Positions 53,173 to 63,734 are shown, counted from the first letter of the stretch. The stretch is DNA of 64,000 bases from Chloroflexota bacterium (GCA_022821905.1 JAJECS010000006.1:240369-304368); one strand, 5' to 3'. Numbers and translations are program-made. The notes: a model not told the origin generated them from the sequence alone.

Positions 53173-54647
53173 GTGCGGGGCTTTGTCAGCGCCAGACGCA
53201 GCCGCTGCGCCGGCTCCGAGGCGCCTGCGCCGGGACGGGACGGCGCGTCGCCGTCCACCTCGGCGCCGTCCTCGACCATCTCCATCAGGCACGACTCCAT
53301 CTGCAAGACGGTGTTGCTGCGCAGCACGTAGACCGGCGTGCCGCGGGCCTCGGCGTCGCGCAGCAGGCGCGGACGGCGGCGGAAGAAGCTGCGCAGGGTC
53401 ATCACGATGTCGGCGCCGCCAAGGTCGCGCACCAGGCGCGCGTCGATGCCGGTATTGATGATGGCCTGTTCCAGCCGGTTGCGCCCGACGCCGAACGGGA
53501 GAATCTGCAGGCTCCCCGACGACGCACGACTCCGCGGCGAGGCGCCCGGCCCCCGCAAGGCCGCGGCGGGACGGTCGGGGTCGCGCGGCGACTCGTTGTA
53601 CGCCTCGCGCTCGGTGCGGCCGTCGGCCAGGCGCACGCGGCGCTCGCCGGGGGCCGGCAGTCCGCGCAGCACGGCGTCGACCGTCTCGTCCACGTCGGTG
53701 TAGATCACGAACGAATCGCGGCTGTGCAGCTCGATGAGCGTGTGAAAGCTGGGCGGCGCGCGGCGCTCCAGCACTGTCTTCTGCGTGCCTCGGCGGCGCG
53801 CCTCCTCGTCGCCTAACGTCACCGCCTCGACGCCGCCGACGAGGTCGGCCAGCAGCGGATTGAGCAGCACGTTTTCGAGCGTTTGCCCGTGGGCGGTGGC
53901 CACGAGCTGCACGCCGCGCTCGGCAATGGTGCGGGCGGCGCGCGCCTCGGCCTCGGTGCCGATTTCATCGACGACGACGACTTCCGGCATGTGATTCTCG
54001 ACCGCCTCGATCATCACGCGGTGCTGCAGGTCGGGCTGCGCCACCTGCATGCGGCGCGCCCGCCCGATGCCGGCGTGGGGAATGTCGCCGTCGCCCGCAA
54101 TTTCGTTCGAGGTGTCCACCACGACGACCCGGCGATCCTCGTCGTTGGCGAGCACGCGGGCGATCTCGCGCAACATGGTGGTCTTGCCGACGCCCGGCGG
54201 GCCAAGCAGCAGCAGGTTGCGCCGGGACGTGATGATGTCGGACACGACGTGCGTGGTGCCGTGCAGCGCCCGTCCGCGCCGGATGGTGAGCCCGACGATG
54301 CGCCCCGAGCGATTGCGCAGCGCCGAGAACCGGTGCAGCGTGCGGGCGATGCCGGCGCGATTGTCGGCCGTGAACGCGCCCACGGTTGCGACGACCTGGT
54401 CCAGGTCGTCGCCCGTGACCTCGCGTTCCAGCAGCGTCACCGACCCGGCGTCCAGCCGGGCCTCCGGGAAGCGGCCAATATCGAGCACGATCTCGACCAG
54501 GGTGTCCCATTCGGGCAGCGCCAGGAGGGCATCGCGAATCTCGGATGGAAGGGCTGCCAGGAGCCGTTCAAGCTCCTCGCCGTCGGACGCCGCCGGATGC
54601 GGCACCGGCCCATTGGCGGTCGCGGGCGGAGCGGTCGTTGGTTCCAT
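53169..54647 (-). CDS. SpoIIIAA-like AAA ATPase (R3H-ATPase family)
   Basis: A 492-residue ATPase of the group that contains SpoIIIAA and the R3H-linked Ycf45-like proteins. Walker A is LLLLGPPGVGKTT (~145-157), Walker B is PEVVVVDEIGTEAEA, and ERGVQLVATAHGQTLENVL is the sensor region. The C-terminal ~100 residues include RNRLEQAIINTGIDARLVRDL and PVYVLRSNTVLQMESCL, typical of the family, but I do not see the R3H motif itself. The tail is Pro/Ala-rich. It may process single-stranded nucleic acid. It is embedded in the pdxS-tmk operon. Confidence 0.85.
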   Translation of the reverse strand: MEPTTAPPATANGPVPHPAASDGEELERLLAALPSEIRDALLALPEWDTLVEIVLDIGRFPEARLDAGSVTLLEREVTGDDLDQVVATVGAFTADNRAGIARTLHRFSALRNRSGRIVGLTIRRGRALHGTTHVVSDIITSRRNLLLLGPPGVGKTTMLREIARVLANDEDRRVVVVDTSNEIAGDGDIPHAGIGRARRMQVAQPDLQHRVMIEAVENHMPEVVVVDEIGTEAEARAARTIAERGVQLVATAHGQTLENVLLNPLLADLVGGVEAVTLGDEEARRRGTQKTVLERRAPPSFHTLIELHSRDSFVIYTDVDETVDAVLRGLPAPGERRVRLADGRTEREAYNESPRDPDRPAAALRGPGASPRSRASSGSLQILPFGVGRNRLEQAIINTGIDARLVRDLGGADIVMTLRSFFRRRPRLLRDAEARGTPVYVLRSNTVLQMESCLMEMVEDGAEVDGDAPSRPGAGASEPAQRLRLALTKPRT

Positions 54648-54650
54648 GGG

Positions 54651-55655
54651 TTACCCGGGCGCTCCGTCCAGCACCACGCCGCGCACCTGCGCCGCCGCCG
54701 TCACGGCCACATCCTTGACCATGAGCGCATGGCTGCTGGCGTGCGTGAATCCCAACGCGTCGAGGGCCGAGCCGATTGGCGATTGGGGCTCGCGGACCTG
54801 GATGCGCACGGCGCGCGGCGCCGCGGCGCCCAATCGCCACAGCGCCCAGTGCAGCAGCGCCCGCGCCTGATGGTGTCCGCGCGGGTGGAGCATGAGCGTC
54901 AGCCGATGACGCTCCCCGGCGTCCACGCGCAGCTCCAGCCAGGCGACGAGTCCATGCTCGTCGGCGACCACGTGGCGCTCGATGGCAACGTCGTTCAGCC
55001 ACCGCCAGAGGCCGGAGCTGCGCGGAGGCAGCTGCTCCATCTCCTCCATGGTGCGCGCTTCGGCGCGTTGCACGGCGGCCGGCGTGGTGGCGCGATAGAG
55101 CTGCATCACGTCCCAGGCATCGGGGGCTTCCTGCGGTCGCAGCCCGTCGATGTCCGGCGCCGCGCTCACCGGTCCCGGCGATCGCTCGTACTCGTGCTCG
55201 ATGGCTGCGGATGAGTAGCCGTTGGCGGTGAAGGCCGAGGTGAATGGGCTGTCCTCCCACAGGCGCGCCGCCAGGATCGGGCGTCCCTGGGCGGCGGCGC
55301 ATCCGGCTAGCCGCTGCAGCATCGCCTCGGCGGTTTCGAGTTGGAGCGGGCCGGCCGCGTCGCCGGATGTACTGGACTCATGCGGCGCCAGCAAGGTCAG
55401 GGCCTCGATGCTCGCGCGGCGTGCCGCCGGGGCGCAGCGCAGCAGGCCGAAACCTCGCAGACGCGGGCCGGTCCAGGCCCCAACCGCTTGCAGGTCGGGC
55501 GCCACGGTCGGCAGCGCGGCGCCGGCGGCCATCAGCGCGGGCACGTGGCGGCCCTGGTAGGTGACCACGTCCACGCGCGGCAGATTGGCCAGCACGAAGG
55601 TCCCGACGATGGTCGGAACGTGCCAGGGTCCGAGATTGGAGCCGGTGACGTTCAT
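54651..55655 (-). CDS. GNAT-like two-domain protein of unknown function
   Basis: A 334-residue protein. The later part has acetyltransferase-like features: [21 protein letters not shown], then [20 protein letters not shown], where the acetyl-CoA loop would be, and [16 protein letters not shown] at the end. The first part ([24 protein letters not shown]) may be a second degenerate GNAT domain. I cannot name a substrate. ATG 55655 overlaps the pdxT stop (ATGA), and it ends 3 bases before the ATPase start, so it is an operon member. Confidence 0.65.
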   Translation of the reverse strand: MNVTGSNLGPWHVPTIVGTFVLANLPRVDVVTYQGRHVPALMAAGAALPTVAPDLQAVGAWTGPRLRGFGLLRCAPAARRASIEALTLLAPHESSTSGDAAGPLQLETAEAMLQRLAGCAAAQGRPILAARLWEDSPFTSAFTANGYSSAAIEHEYERSPGPVSAAPDIDGLRPQEAPDAWDVMQLYRATTPAAVQRAEARTMEEMEQLPPRSSGLWRWLNDVAIERHVVADEHGLVAWLELRVDAGERHRLTLMLHPRGHHQARALLHWALWRLGAAAPRAVRIQVREPQSPIGSALDALGFTHASSHALMVKDVAVTAAAQVRGVVLDGAPG

Positions 55656-56230
55656 GCGGCTTGCGCCATGTCGACAAAGAGCCTGTGCAGGCGCGCGTCG
55701 GCGGTCAACTCCGGATGGAAGGCCGTGCCCAGCAGATTGCCCTGGCGCACCGCGACGATGCGGCCGTCGTTCAGCCTGGCGAGCACTTCCACCGCGTCGC
55801 CCACGCTGCCGACAATCGGCGCGCGGATGAAGACGGCGTGAAACGCACCGTCTGGCAGGCCGTCGATATCGAGGTCGGTCTCGAAGCTGTCGATCTGGCG
55901 ACCGAAGGCGTTGCGCTCCACCGTCATTTCCATCAGGCCGAGCAGGGGCTGCGGCTTGCCCACGTCCGTGGCCAGCAGAATGAGCCCGGCGCAGGTTCCC
56001 CAGATGGGAAATCCGGACGCCCCGAGATCGCGGACCGGCTCCAGCAGCGCATAGGTCTCGAGCAGCTTGCCAATGGTGGTGCTCTCGCCGCCTGGAATCA
56101 CCAGCCCGTCGAGCCCCTCGAGGTCGCGGGGCATGCGCACCTCGCGCGACTCGACTCCAAGCCCGCGCAGCATGGCGGTGTGCTCGGCGAAGTCGCCTTG
56201 CAGGGCCAGCACACCGATGACGGGGGTCAC
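55652..56230 (-). CDS. pdxT: Pyridoxal 5'-phosphate synthase glutaminase subunit
   Basis: A 192-residue class I glutamine amidotransferase subunit. [16 protein letters not shown] opens the protein, PGGEST is the oxyanion loop, the nucleophile is the Cys of [12 protein letters not shown], and the His-Glu pair is in [14 protein letters not shown]. It supplies ammonia to PdxS. It starts at GTG 56230, 12 bases after pdxS, the usual order. Confidence 0.96.
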   Translation of the reverse strand: MTPVIGVLALQGDFAEHTAMLRGLGVESREVRMPRDLEGLDGLVIPGGESTTIGKLLETYALLEPVRDLGASGFPIWGTCAGLILLATDVGKPQPLLGLMEMTVERNAFGRQIDSFETDLDIDGLPDGAFHAVFIRAPIVGSVGDAVEVLARLNDGRIVAVRQGNLLGTAFHPELTADARLHRLFVDMAQAA

Positions 56231-56242
56231 GCGCGCGGCGGC

Positions 56243-57124
<882 letters not shown>

Positions 57125-57521
57125 ATGAGGCGCTACTCGCTGCGCGTGGCGATCACGCGGATCGCACCATGGTCACTTGCCACATTCTAAGCCTCCGCCT
57201 GCCGCGCCGCACGGAATCCTCGGATGGTGGGCGACTCGGCGCGCAAGAGAGTGCCAACGGGTCCCACGCTGCACCCGGCGCGAGCCACCGTGCATCCGGG
57301 ACTGCCCACTGAATTCGGAGTGGCACTGCTCGAGCTTCACCGTTGTCAATTTGAGCCCTCACCGTTGTCATTTCGAGCGGAGCGAGAAGTCTAAGGGGCG
57401 GGGAGAAGGCGCAGCGTCCCTAGATTCCTCACGGCGTTCGGAACGACGGATGGGGCGGTTGGGTCGCAGGCTATTGAGTCGCCCGGTCCCACGTCGCACG
57501 CGGCCCTCGCCTAGACCCGCC
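57125..57521. other. 397-base intergenic region with repeats
   Basis: No gene is seen. A degenerate CCCACGCTGC element lies near 57264. A 20-base direct repeat with 22-base period (TCACCGTTGTCAATTTGAGC, then a near copy at 57359-57378) runs into a TTCGAGCGGAGCGAGAAGTCTAAGG block related to 31484 and 41960. The pdxS promoter must lie in the right-to-left direction within it but is not obvious. Confidence 0.6.
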
Positions 57522-57851
57522 TCAGACGCCCGTATGCCGCCGTTCGTACTCCCGGTGCCTGTGGCCCAGGTGCACGAAGGCTCGCCAGGCCAACGCGAGA
57601 ACGAACCACAGGATCGCCGCGACCGCGCTGACATAGATCACGCCCACCAGCATGGCCGCAACCCCCGCGGCGAAGTCGTCCGCGGTGATTTCCGGACGAA
57701 CGGTCGTCATGGCGCCGTTGGCAATCGACACGGTTTCGGTCGATGCCGGGATAGGTAACGCAAACAGCCAGAGCGATATCCCGAGGAGCGTCCCGACGAC
57801 AGCGGCGGTCAGCACCGTGGTCCCAATGAGGACCTGTTTCCTGGATCCCAT
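57522..57851 (-). CDS. Small membrane protein with two transmembrane segments
   Basis: A 109-residue protein with hydrophobic segments at about 8-33 (LIGTTVLTAAVVGTLLGISL) and 63-90 (AAMLVGVIYVSAVAAILWF), joined by a ~30-residue loop, and a His/Arg-rich C-terminus (HLGHRHREYERRH). I do not recognise a family. The basic tail is predicted to be cytosolic. It stands alone between repeat-rich gaps. Confidence 0.6.
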   Translation of the reverse strand: MGSRKQVLIGTTVLTAAVVGTLLGISLWLFALPIPASTETVSIANGAMTTVRPEITADDFAAGVAAMLVGVIYVSAVAAILWFVLALAWRAFVHLGHRHREYERRHTGV

Positions 57852-57977
57852 TTGCGGCCTCCAGATCTACCGGGTGGGCGCCATTGCCTCCCAGCGTTCA
57901 ATTCTACACCGCATTTTGTGGACTGGGACTGATTTGGGCTCACACCTATCCACACGTGGCAACGATTTCGTGGCAGT

Positions 57978-58034
57978 TCCCACGCTGCACGCCGCGTGGG
58001 CCACCGGACGGGCGCCCACAAGAGGCGCCCCTAC
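57978..58034. repeat. CCCACGCTGC palindrome followed by a GTAGGGGC hairpin
   Basis: TTCCCACGCTGCACGCCGCGTGGG at 57978-58000, then a minus-orientation GTAGGGGC hairpin at 58010-58034 (GGGCGCC/GGCGCCC arms). The GTAG of the second overlaps the thiN stop codon (TAG at 58031-58033). Confidence 0.8.
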
Positions 58035-58672
58035 CCGGATTTCCGTTTGCGAATCACGAGCACCGAGCCGCGGGTGACCGAGACTTCGGCGAGCGGCTCA
58101 GTCATCTCGTTGCTGACGCCGAGGCTGGTGCCATGCGCGAGCGTGCCGTCCCGCAGGGCGTAACGCAGGCCCTTTGTGGTTACGCCATGCGCGTCACCGC
58201 CGAAGGCCAGCAGGGTGACGCAGTCGCCGGCCGCACCGCGCCAGGACGATGCCTCGCCGACGAGCCAGATCCGATGCGCGGCGTCTTCGATCACGGCGTC
58301 GACTCCGCGCAGGGCGGGGTGCGCCAGCAGCGCGACGTTGGCCAGCAGGTGATCCATGCGCGGTCCGCCGAGCGCCCCCACGATGGTGATGGACTCGGCG
58401 CCCCGGCTCAGGGCTTCGCGCAGCGCCAGCTCGCCGTCCGTCGCGTCCTTGGCGGTGGGGAAGTCACGGATGTCCGCGCCGGACGCGCGCGCCCGATCGA
58501 GGGTCGCGGCGGAAACCGAATCCTGATCCCCGACAATTGCGTCGCAGACGCCGCCGGCGGCCTCGACGTGGGCGGCGCCGCCGTCGGCGGCGATGACAAG
58601 CTGCGCGCGCCCGAGCACGCCGCGCACATGGGCTGGATCGGCGTCACCGCCGAGCGCTACGACGGCGTGCAC
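58031..58672 (-). CDS. thiN: Thiamine pyrophosphokinase
   Basis: A 213-residue ThiN/TPK. VIAADGGAAHVEAAG and AIVGDQDSVSAATLD are the N-terminal active-site loops, FPTAKDATDGELALREAL carries the conserved K-D-x-T-D, and IVGALGGPRMDHLLANVALL the G-x-x-R-x-D-H motif. It converts thiamine to thiamine diphosphate. The start is GTG 58672, 16 bases after the aldolase stop, suggesting cotranscription. Its stop codon lies inside a repeat. Confidence 0.92.
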   Translation of the reverse strand: MHAVVALGGDADPAHVRGVLGRAQLVIAADGGAAHVEAAGGVCDAIVGDQDSVSAATLDRARASGADIRDFPTAKDATDGELALREALSRGAESITIVGALGGPRMDHLLANVALLAHPALRGVDAVIEDAAHRIWLVGEASSWRGAAGDCVTLLAFGGDAHGVTTKGLRYALRDGTLAHGTSLGVSNEMTEPLAEVSVTRGSVLVIRKRKSG

Positions 58673-58688
58673 CGGGATTGCCTCCGGC

Positions 58689-59489
58689 CTAGTGCCCGGC
58701 GATGGCGTCCCGCACGCCCTCGGCGTTCTGCGCCCACCAGTCGCGCAGGATCTGGACGTCGGTGCCGATCGAGAAGTGGCGCACGCCCTGGTCCAGGTAG
58801 TACTTGGCCTGGTCGGGCGAGCTGATCTCGGCGCGTGGGTGTTTGCCCATGGCGAGCGCGGTCTTGATCACGTGCTCCTCCGCCTCGCGGCAGCGGGGAT
58901 GCCAGTACTCGCCCGGGAGATCGATGCTCATGGCGTAGTCGGCGGGGCCGAACTGCAACATGTCGACGCCCTTGACGGCGAGGATGTCTTCGATGTCCCT
59001 GACGGCGCCGTCTTTCTCGATCATCAGCGCGACGACCGAGTCTTCGAGCGCTTGGACAAATGCCTTGCCCCCGCCGGCCTTCTCCCAGCCGTAGCCCACG
59101 TCGCGCCGGGACCCGGCTCCGTGGTGTCCCCCGGTGGACGGAGTCTCGGCGCGCACCGCGGCCACGCAGTCCGCCGCCTCTTCGGCCGAGTGCACGTCGG
59201 CGAAAAGGATGTTCTGGATGCCCGACCCGATGGATCGAATCGCGAGGTGGGTGCGGGGCTCTTGCTCGACTTTCATCATGCCGCTGAGGTGGTCGAACAG
59301 CTCGATGGCCCGTCCGATGTTCTCCAGCGCGTAGAGGTCGTAGGGCGCATATTCACCCACGAACTCCACATAGTCGATGACGCCGGTCTGGCCGACGAGT
59401 TCCACCACGCCCGGCCACGAGACCAGGATGTGGGTGCCAACCGAGGGCTGGCCGGCGTCGAGCAGTTGTCGCAGGGTGTTTGGTCGCAT
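58689..59489 (-). CDS. HpcH/HpaI-family class II aldolase
   Basis: A 266-residue metal-dependent aldolase/citrate lyase-like TIM barrel. TLRQLLDAGQPSVGTHILVSWPGVVELVG opens it, followed by IQNILFADVHSAEEA. ALMIEKDGAVRDIEDILAV holds the metal-binding Glu, and MLQFGPADYAMSIDLPGE the second metal Asp. Such enzymes cleave 4-hydroxy-2-oxo acids to pyruvate and aldehydes. The adjacent enolase-superfamily gene suggests a shared sugar-acid or aromatic-acid catabolic route. Confidence 0.87.
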   Translation of the reverse strand: MRPNTLRQLLDAGQPSVGTHILVSWPGVVELVGQTGVIDYVEFVGEYAPYDLYALENIGRAIELFDHLSGMMKVEQEPRTHLAIRSIGSGIQNILFADVHSAEEAADCVAAVRAETPSTGGHHGAGSRRDVGYGWEKAGGGKAFVQALEDSVVALMIEKDGAVRDIEDILAVKGVDMLQFGPADYAMSIDLPGEYWHPRCREAEEHVIKTALAMGKHPRAEISSPDQAKYYLDQGVRHFSIGTDVQILRDWWAQNAEGVRDAIAGH

Positions 59490-59585
59490 GGCACTCGCGG
59501 CGGGATCGAACCGGGCGATAGTTCCATACGGCTCGCACCTGGTCGAACGCGCGACTGCTGGACGCGGATGCGAGCCCGTCGGGCG

Positions 59586-60692
59586 TCACTCCTCGCGATA
59601 CTGCCGCAGGGCTTCCCAGTTGAACTCGACGCCGAGGCCGGGTCCCTGCGGCAGCATCACGGTGCCGCGGTCGGTGAGCTCCAGCTTTTCGTGAAACATG
59701 ACCTCGTTGAGACCCGCGACGTTGGGGTTGTAGTACTCGAGGATCAGCGGAAAGGGGAACGCGGCCAGCAGGTGAATGTGAATCTCCTGCAGGCCGTGCG
59801 GGGCGATGGGGATCTCGTAGGCCGAGGCCAGGGCGGCGATGCGGCGGTACTCGGTGATACCGCCCAGCACCATGGCGTCGGGATTGGCGATGCGTACGGC
59901 GTCGGACTCGAACAGCTCGCGAAAGCCCCAGCGGGTGTACTCGTTCTCGCCGGCGGCGACGGGCACGCTGGACGAGTTGGCGACGGCGGCGCTGCCGGCC
60001 ATGTTGTCGGGCGAAACCGGTTCTTCAAACCAATAGGCGTCGTAGGACTCGAGGATGCGGGCCATGCGCACGGCGTCGGCCGTGACGTAGGCGTTGTTGG
60101 CGTCGACGAGCAGGTCCACCTCGTCGCCGATGGCCTCGCGCACGGCGGCCACGCGCCGCTCATCCTCGCGCAGCGACACCGCGCCGATCTTCATCTTGAC
60201 CGCGGTGGCGCCCTGCTCGACATAACCGAGCATCTCGTCCTGCAGCTCGGGAATGCCCTTGCCGGCCTCGTAGTACCCGCCGGCAATGTACGCCCGCACC
60301 TCGTCGGTGTAGCCGCCCAGCAGGCGGTAGAGCGGCTGCCCCACGGCGCGGGCCACGACGTCCCACAGGGCGATGTCGATGGCCGAGAGCGCGCGGGTGG
60401 TGAGGCCCTTGCGGCCGAAGATCTTGGGCTGATAGAGCCGGTCCCAGATTCGCTCGACGTTGAAGGGATCCTCGCCAATCACGGCCTCGGACATGTTCTC
60501 GATGACCGTGACCAGCACGTCGCGCCCGGAGGGAAGACCCAACCCGCCGCAAATGCCGACGCCCTCGATCCCCTCGTCGGTCTGAATGCGGACGACGACG
60601 TTCTTGGAGTGGGTGTAGGTGTACTTGCCGTTGGTGATCGGCGGGTCATGCGGCTTGGCGTAGACCTCGGCGGAAACGCGGGTCACCTTCAC
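59586..60692 (-). CDS. Mandelate racemase/muconate lactonizing enzyme family protein
   Basis: A 368-residue enolase-superfamily enzyme. AVKMKIG is the K-x-K base motif, metal ligands are in LLVDANNAY (Asp), WFEEPVSPDN (Glu) and VAAGENEYTRWGF (Glu), and IPIAPHGLQEIHIHLL has the His expected of the mandelate racemase subgroup. It abstracts a proton alpha to a carboxylate, e.g. in sugar-acid dehydration. GTG 60692, with GAGG six bases upstream, is the start. Clusters with the HpaI-like aldolase. Confidence 0.92.
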   Translation of the reverse strand: MKVTRVSAEVYAKPHDPPITNGKYTYTHSKNVVVRIQTDEGIEGVGICGGLGLPSGRDVLVTVIENMSEAVIGEDPFNVERIWDRLYQPKIFGRKGLTTRALSAIDIALWDVVARAVGQPLYRLLGGYTDEVRAYIAGGYYEAGKGIPELQDEMLGYVEQGATAVKMKIGAVSLREDERRVAAVREAIGDEVDLLVDANNAYVTADAVRMARILESYDAYWFEEPVSPDNMAGSAAVANSSSVPVAAGENEYTRWGFRELFESDAVRIANPDAMVLGGITEYRRIAALASAYEIPIAPHGLQEIHIHLLAAFPFPLILEYYNPNVAGLNEVMFHEKLELTDRGTVMLPQGPGLGVEFNWEALRQYREE

Positions 60693-60754
60693 GGGGCACC
60701 TCGGGCGATTGGGGGGCGGGGATGTACGCAGCAAACCATCGGCGGCGTCACGGG

Positions 60755-61468
60755 TCAACCGCTGGGCTGGGCGGCTCCGATGGAGAAGGCGATCTCGGCA
60801 TGGGCCACGCCGTCCACCAGGATCTGCACGACGTAGCGGCCAAGGCACTCGGTCTCGTCGATGTAGAACCCAATGAAGCCGCGCCGCATGGCCGACTGAG
60901 GCGCCAGGGTGAAGCTGCCCCTGCAACCTTCATCGGCTCGCCAGGAGAAGCCGAGCTCGGCGCCGGCTCTCACGTTGATGAACTCGACGGAGATGTAGAC
61001 CCGCCGCATCGGCTCGAAGGTGCTGGTTTCATCCACCGGTCGCTGCAGGCCGTCCACGTCCTCGGCGGTCGCCACTCGACCCACGGAGGCTCGCGCATTG
61101 GCCGGGGTCACGATGCCGGCCGGGGTTCCGGTGACGGACGGGGGCGGCGCGGTGGGCGCCGGCGTGGCGACCGGCGCGGGTGTCGAGGGCGGTGCGGCCG
61201 TGGGCGTGACGACCACGGTGGGCAGCGGCGTCGCGCTGCGGTTCTGCAGCGACGTGGAAGGCGTTTGGGGTCTGGGTGTTTGCTGGGGCTCGGGGGTTGG
61301 AGCGGGCGTGGGCGGCACGGTGGGAGCGACCGTGATCTCGACAACGGTCGGTGTCGGGGTCGCGGCCAACGGTTCGGCGACGGCCTCGGAGTCACCGCAT
61401 GCGGCGAGCAGCCATGCCATGCCGCCCACGATGATGATCGGCGCCAGCCGGGAGAGCCGTTTGCGCAT
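60755..61468 (-). CDS. Lipoprotein with Thr/Pro-rich linker
   Basis: A 237-residue secreted lipoprotein. Signal peptide with lipobox WLLAAC, then about 100 residues of Thr/Pro/Ala-rich low-complexity linker, and a C-terminal ~100-residue beta-rich domain (RRVYISVEFINVRAGAELGFSW...CLGRYVVQILVDGVAHAEIAFSI) with two Cys that could pair. Function unknown; a surface-exposed domain on a stalk fits. ATG 61468 is chosen because the signal peptide starts there. Confidence 0.72.
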   Translation of the reverse strand: MRKRLSRLAPIIIVGGMAWLLAACGDSEAVAEPLAATPTPTVVEITVAPTVPPTPAPTPEPQQTPRPQTPSTSLQNRSATPLPTVVVTPTAAPPSTPAPVATPAPTAPPPSVTGTPAGIVTPANARASVGRVATAEDVDGLQRPVDETSTFEPMRRVYISVEFINVRAGAELGFSWRADEGCRGSFTLAPQSAMRRGFIGFYIDETECLGRYVVQILVDGVAHAEIAFSIGAAQPSG

Positions 61469-61600
61469 CGACCTCGCCTCTAGGCCGTGCCCCCGCCCAC
61501 GGTGTCTGGTGGACGGATTACGGGACAGGGAGTGGCGCGGACCGCTTTGCCGCGCGCCCGCCGAGTCTAGCAATCGCCAACGGTGCTCGGATTGATGCGC

Positions 61601-62566
61601 TCAGGCGCCGAGCAGTGCCCGCAGACGGTCGATCACCAGCTGCCGAGCGACTTCGATCGGCTGCTGAACCGTGAGTCCGGCGGCGAGCTGGTGACCGCCG
61701 CCGCCATACTCCTCGGCCACTTCCCGGATCGGGCGTCCGGTGGAACGAAGACTGGCACGGGTCCTTTCAGGACCGAGCTCGTAGAACACTGCCGCGATCT
61801 CGGCGCCCACGACCTCCTGCAGGGCATTGGGCAGCCCGTGTGAGTAATGGACGCTGGCGTCCACCGAGTCCGCCATGGCCTGGGTGACGCAGGTCCACAC
61901 GATGCAGCCATCCGCCGAGGCCTGCACCGCCGCCAGGGCGGCGCCGTAAAGCCGCGAGGCGGCGATGGTGCGCGCGTTGAGGACCCGCCGCGGCAGGCCG
62001 TGCGTCGCGCCGCCCGCTTCCAGCAGGCTGGCCGCCGCGCGCAGGGTTCGAGGCGAGGTGTCGGCGATCTGGAATCCCAGCGTGTCGCCGACGAGGCCCG
62101 CCTGCAGATTGGTCGCCATGTCCGCCGTCAGCGGGATGCGGGCCTCGGTCAGCAGTCCCCACAAGACCTCGGCCGTGGCCGCGGCGGCAGTCTCCACGTA
62201 GTTGACGGCGCCGTAGTGCTGGTTGGAGTCGTGGTGGTCGATGTTGACGACGGGCCAGACGTTCAAGAGCGCGTCACGCATACCCGGCTCGCCGCCCAGG
62301 AGCGCGGGACTGGCCGTATCGACGACAAAGACCACGTCGTGGTTCGCGTCGCCAAGCTCGGCGGTGAGCGGAACTACGGCATCGGCGCCCGGCAGTTCGT
62401 TCAACGGTGGGGCGATGCGGTCCGGCTGGTGGACGGCCAACACCGCCTCGACGCCAAGCTGGGCAAAGGCGCCGCCGAGCGCCAGTGCCGAGCCCAGGCT
62501 GTCCGCGTCCGAATCCCGGTGCGACAGCACCAGGGGACGCCGCGCGCGATGGAGAGCATCGATCAC
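61601..62566 (-). CDS. DHH/DHHA1 phosphoesterase (NrnA-like)
   Basis: A 321-residue bifunctional-type phosphoesterase. DHH motifs: LSHRDSDADSLGSALALG, VVDTAS and VVNIDHHDSNQHYG; the DHHA1 domain ends with EEYGGGGHQLAAGL. NrnA/GdpP relatives degrade nanoRNA, pAp, or linear and cyclic di-AMP products. Given darA at 52 kb, hydrolysis of c-di-AMP or pApA is an attractive but unproven role. Start is GTG 62566. Confidence 0.9.
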   Translation of the reverse strand: MIDALHRARRPLVLSHRDSDADSLGSALALGGAFAQLGVEAVLAVHQPDRIAPPLNELPGADAVVPLTAELGDANHDVVFVVDTASPALLGGEPGMRDALLNVWPVVNIDHHDSNQHYGAVNYVETAAAATAEVLWGLLTEARIPLTADMATNLQAGLVGDTLGFQIADTSPRTLRAAASLLEAGGATHGLPRRVLNARTIAASRLYGAALAAVQASADGCIVWTCVTQAMADSVDASVHYSHGLPNALQEVVGAEIAAVFYELGPERTRASLRSTGRPIREVAEEYGGGGHQLAAGLTVQQPIEVARQLVIDRLRALLGA

Positions 62567-62986
62567 GCGGCGCCGCGCGGCGGGGAGGTCTGGTTCCGTG
62601 CGAATGCGAGGAGACTTTCGACAGGGGCCGGGGCGGCGGATTATTTCACAGGCTACAGGTGCGCTTGGGGCGCAGTGGCCAGAGCGCGGCTGAGCGTGAC
62701 GGAGCGTTTCGCTCGTACGATCGCCTATCCACGGATTTCCGGAGGGCGCCGGTTCGTCTCCCGCGTCGGAGTCAATTGCGCAACCCCTCCGTCATTCCGG
62801 CGGAGCCTGTCCCCGCGCAGGCGGGGAGCCGGAATCCAGTCCGGTTGAGCGCGGGGCGCGCCGGATCCGTGCGGTAGGGGCGGGTCTCAGTCCCACCCTT
62901 CGAGGGCTATGCACCCGTCGATGGGAGGGGCAGGCTCTGAGCTTGTCGAAGGGGCAATCGAATGGACCGGGCCAATGCCGACGGCC
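62567..62986. repeat. 420-base gap with three repeat families
   Basis: No gene seen. It holds a long-form TCATTCCGGC palindrome (62789-62838), a GTAGGGGC hairpin with mismatched stem (62874-62898) and the CTGAGCTTGTCGAAG core (62935-62954) without outer arms. This is the densest mix of families in the window. Confidence 0.8.
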
Positions 62987-63574
62987 CTATCCAGACCCTT
63001 CCTCGAGGTGTTGCACGTCGGACCACACGGCGTCCGGTCCCGCCACCGGCTCCAGGTCCTCGCGGCCGAGCCGGCGGTCGAGTTCGGCCAGCGTCACGTC
63101 GTGGCCCGGCAGCGTCTCGCCTGGGGCAATGTCGGCCAGCGGGGCCGCCATGAACGCACGCTCGGCGACGCGAGGATGCGGGATGGTCACGCGCCCGTTC
63201 GACATCTCCAGCCTGCCCAGGCTCACAATATCCACGTCCAGCGGGCGCGGGCCGTAGGGAATGCCCGGCCGGCGGCCGGCGGCGAACTCCAGGCCCTTGC
63301 CAAACATCAGCAGCCGCACCGGACCCAGCGTCGCCGTGAGGCGCAGCGCGAGGTTCAGAAACGACCCCTGGTGCACGTGCCCGGCCGGCGGCGACTCGTA
63401 CACCGGCGACACCGAGTCGATGCGCCCAACCGTCCCCAGCGCCTCCACCGCGCGTCGCAGATGCCCCATCCGGTCGCCCATGTTCGATCCCAGGACCAGG
63501 AGGGCGGGGAGGGAGTCTTCGGGTGGAGTCGGCGACGTGGCGTGCTTGAATTCGGTCAGATCAGGGTCACCCAT
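62987..63574 (-). CDS. folK: 2-amino-4-hydroxy-6-hydroxymethyldihydropteridine pyrophosphokinase
   Basis: A 195-residue HPPK. LLVLGSNMGDRMGHLRRAVEAL and SVSPVYESPPAGHVHQGSFLNLAL give the pterin and ATP sites. YGPRPLDVDIVSLG is the R-x-x-D-x-D-I signature, and IPHPRVAERAFMAAPLADIAPG the C-terminal motif. It activates the pterin for folate synthesis. ATG 63574 is preferred; the frame stays open upstream for over 100 codons without similarity. Confidence 0.94.
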   Translation of the reverse strand: MGDPDLTEFKHATSPTPPEDSLPALLVLGSNMGDRMGHLRRAVEALGTVGRIDSVSPVYESPPAGHVHQGSFLNLALRLTATLGPVRLLMFGKGLEFAAGRRPGIPYGPRPLDVDIVSLGRLEMSNGRVTIPHPRVAERAFMAAPLADIAPGETLPGHDVTLAELDRRLGREDLEPVAGPDAVWSDVQHLEEGSG

Positions 63575-63718
63575 AGGTTCCACTGCGGGCGCGGGCGGCT
63601 CGGGAAGCGCGTGCTCGACTTGAAGGTAACAACCACGCATGTGTGCTTCGGGGGCACGGGAGGAAGGGGTGCGATGGACAGTCGCTCCGGGGTGCAGTGG
63701 GCATCGCGCATGGCTACG

Positions 63719-63734
63719 TGGATTCCCGCCTTCG
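63719..63734. repeat. Half of a TCATTCCCGCGAAGGCGGGAATCC palindrome cut by an insertion element
   Basis: GTGGATTCCCGCCTTCG (ending 63734) equals the complement of the short palindrome up to its loop; the expected remaining half, CGGGAATGAC, is missing and IS-like sequence begins at 63735. Confidence 0.7.
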
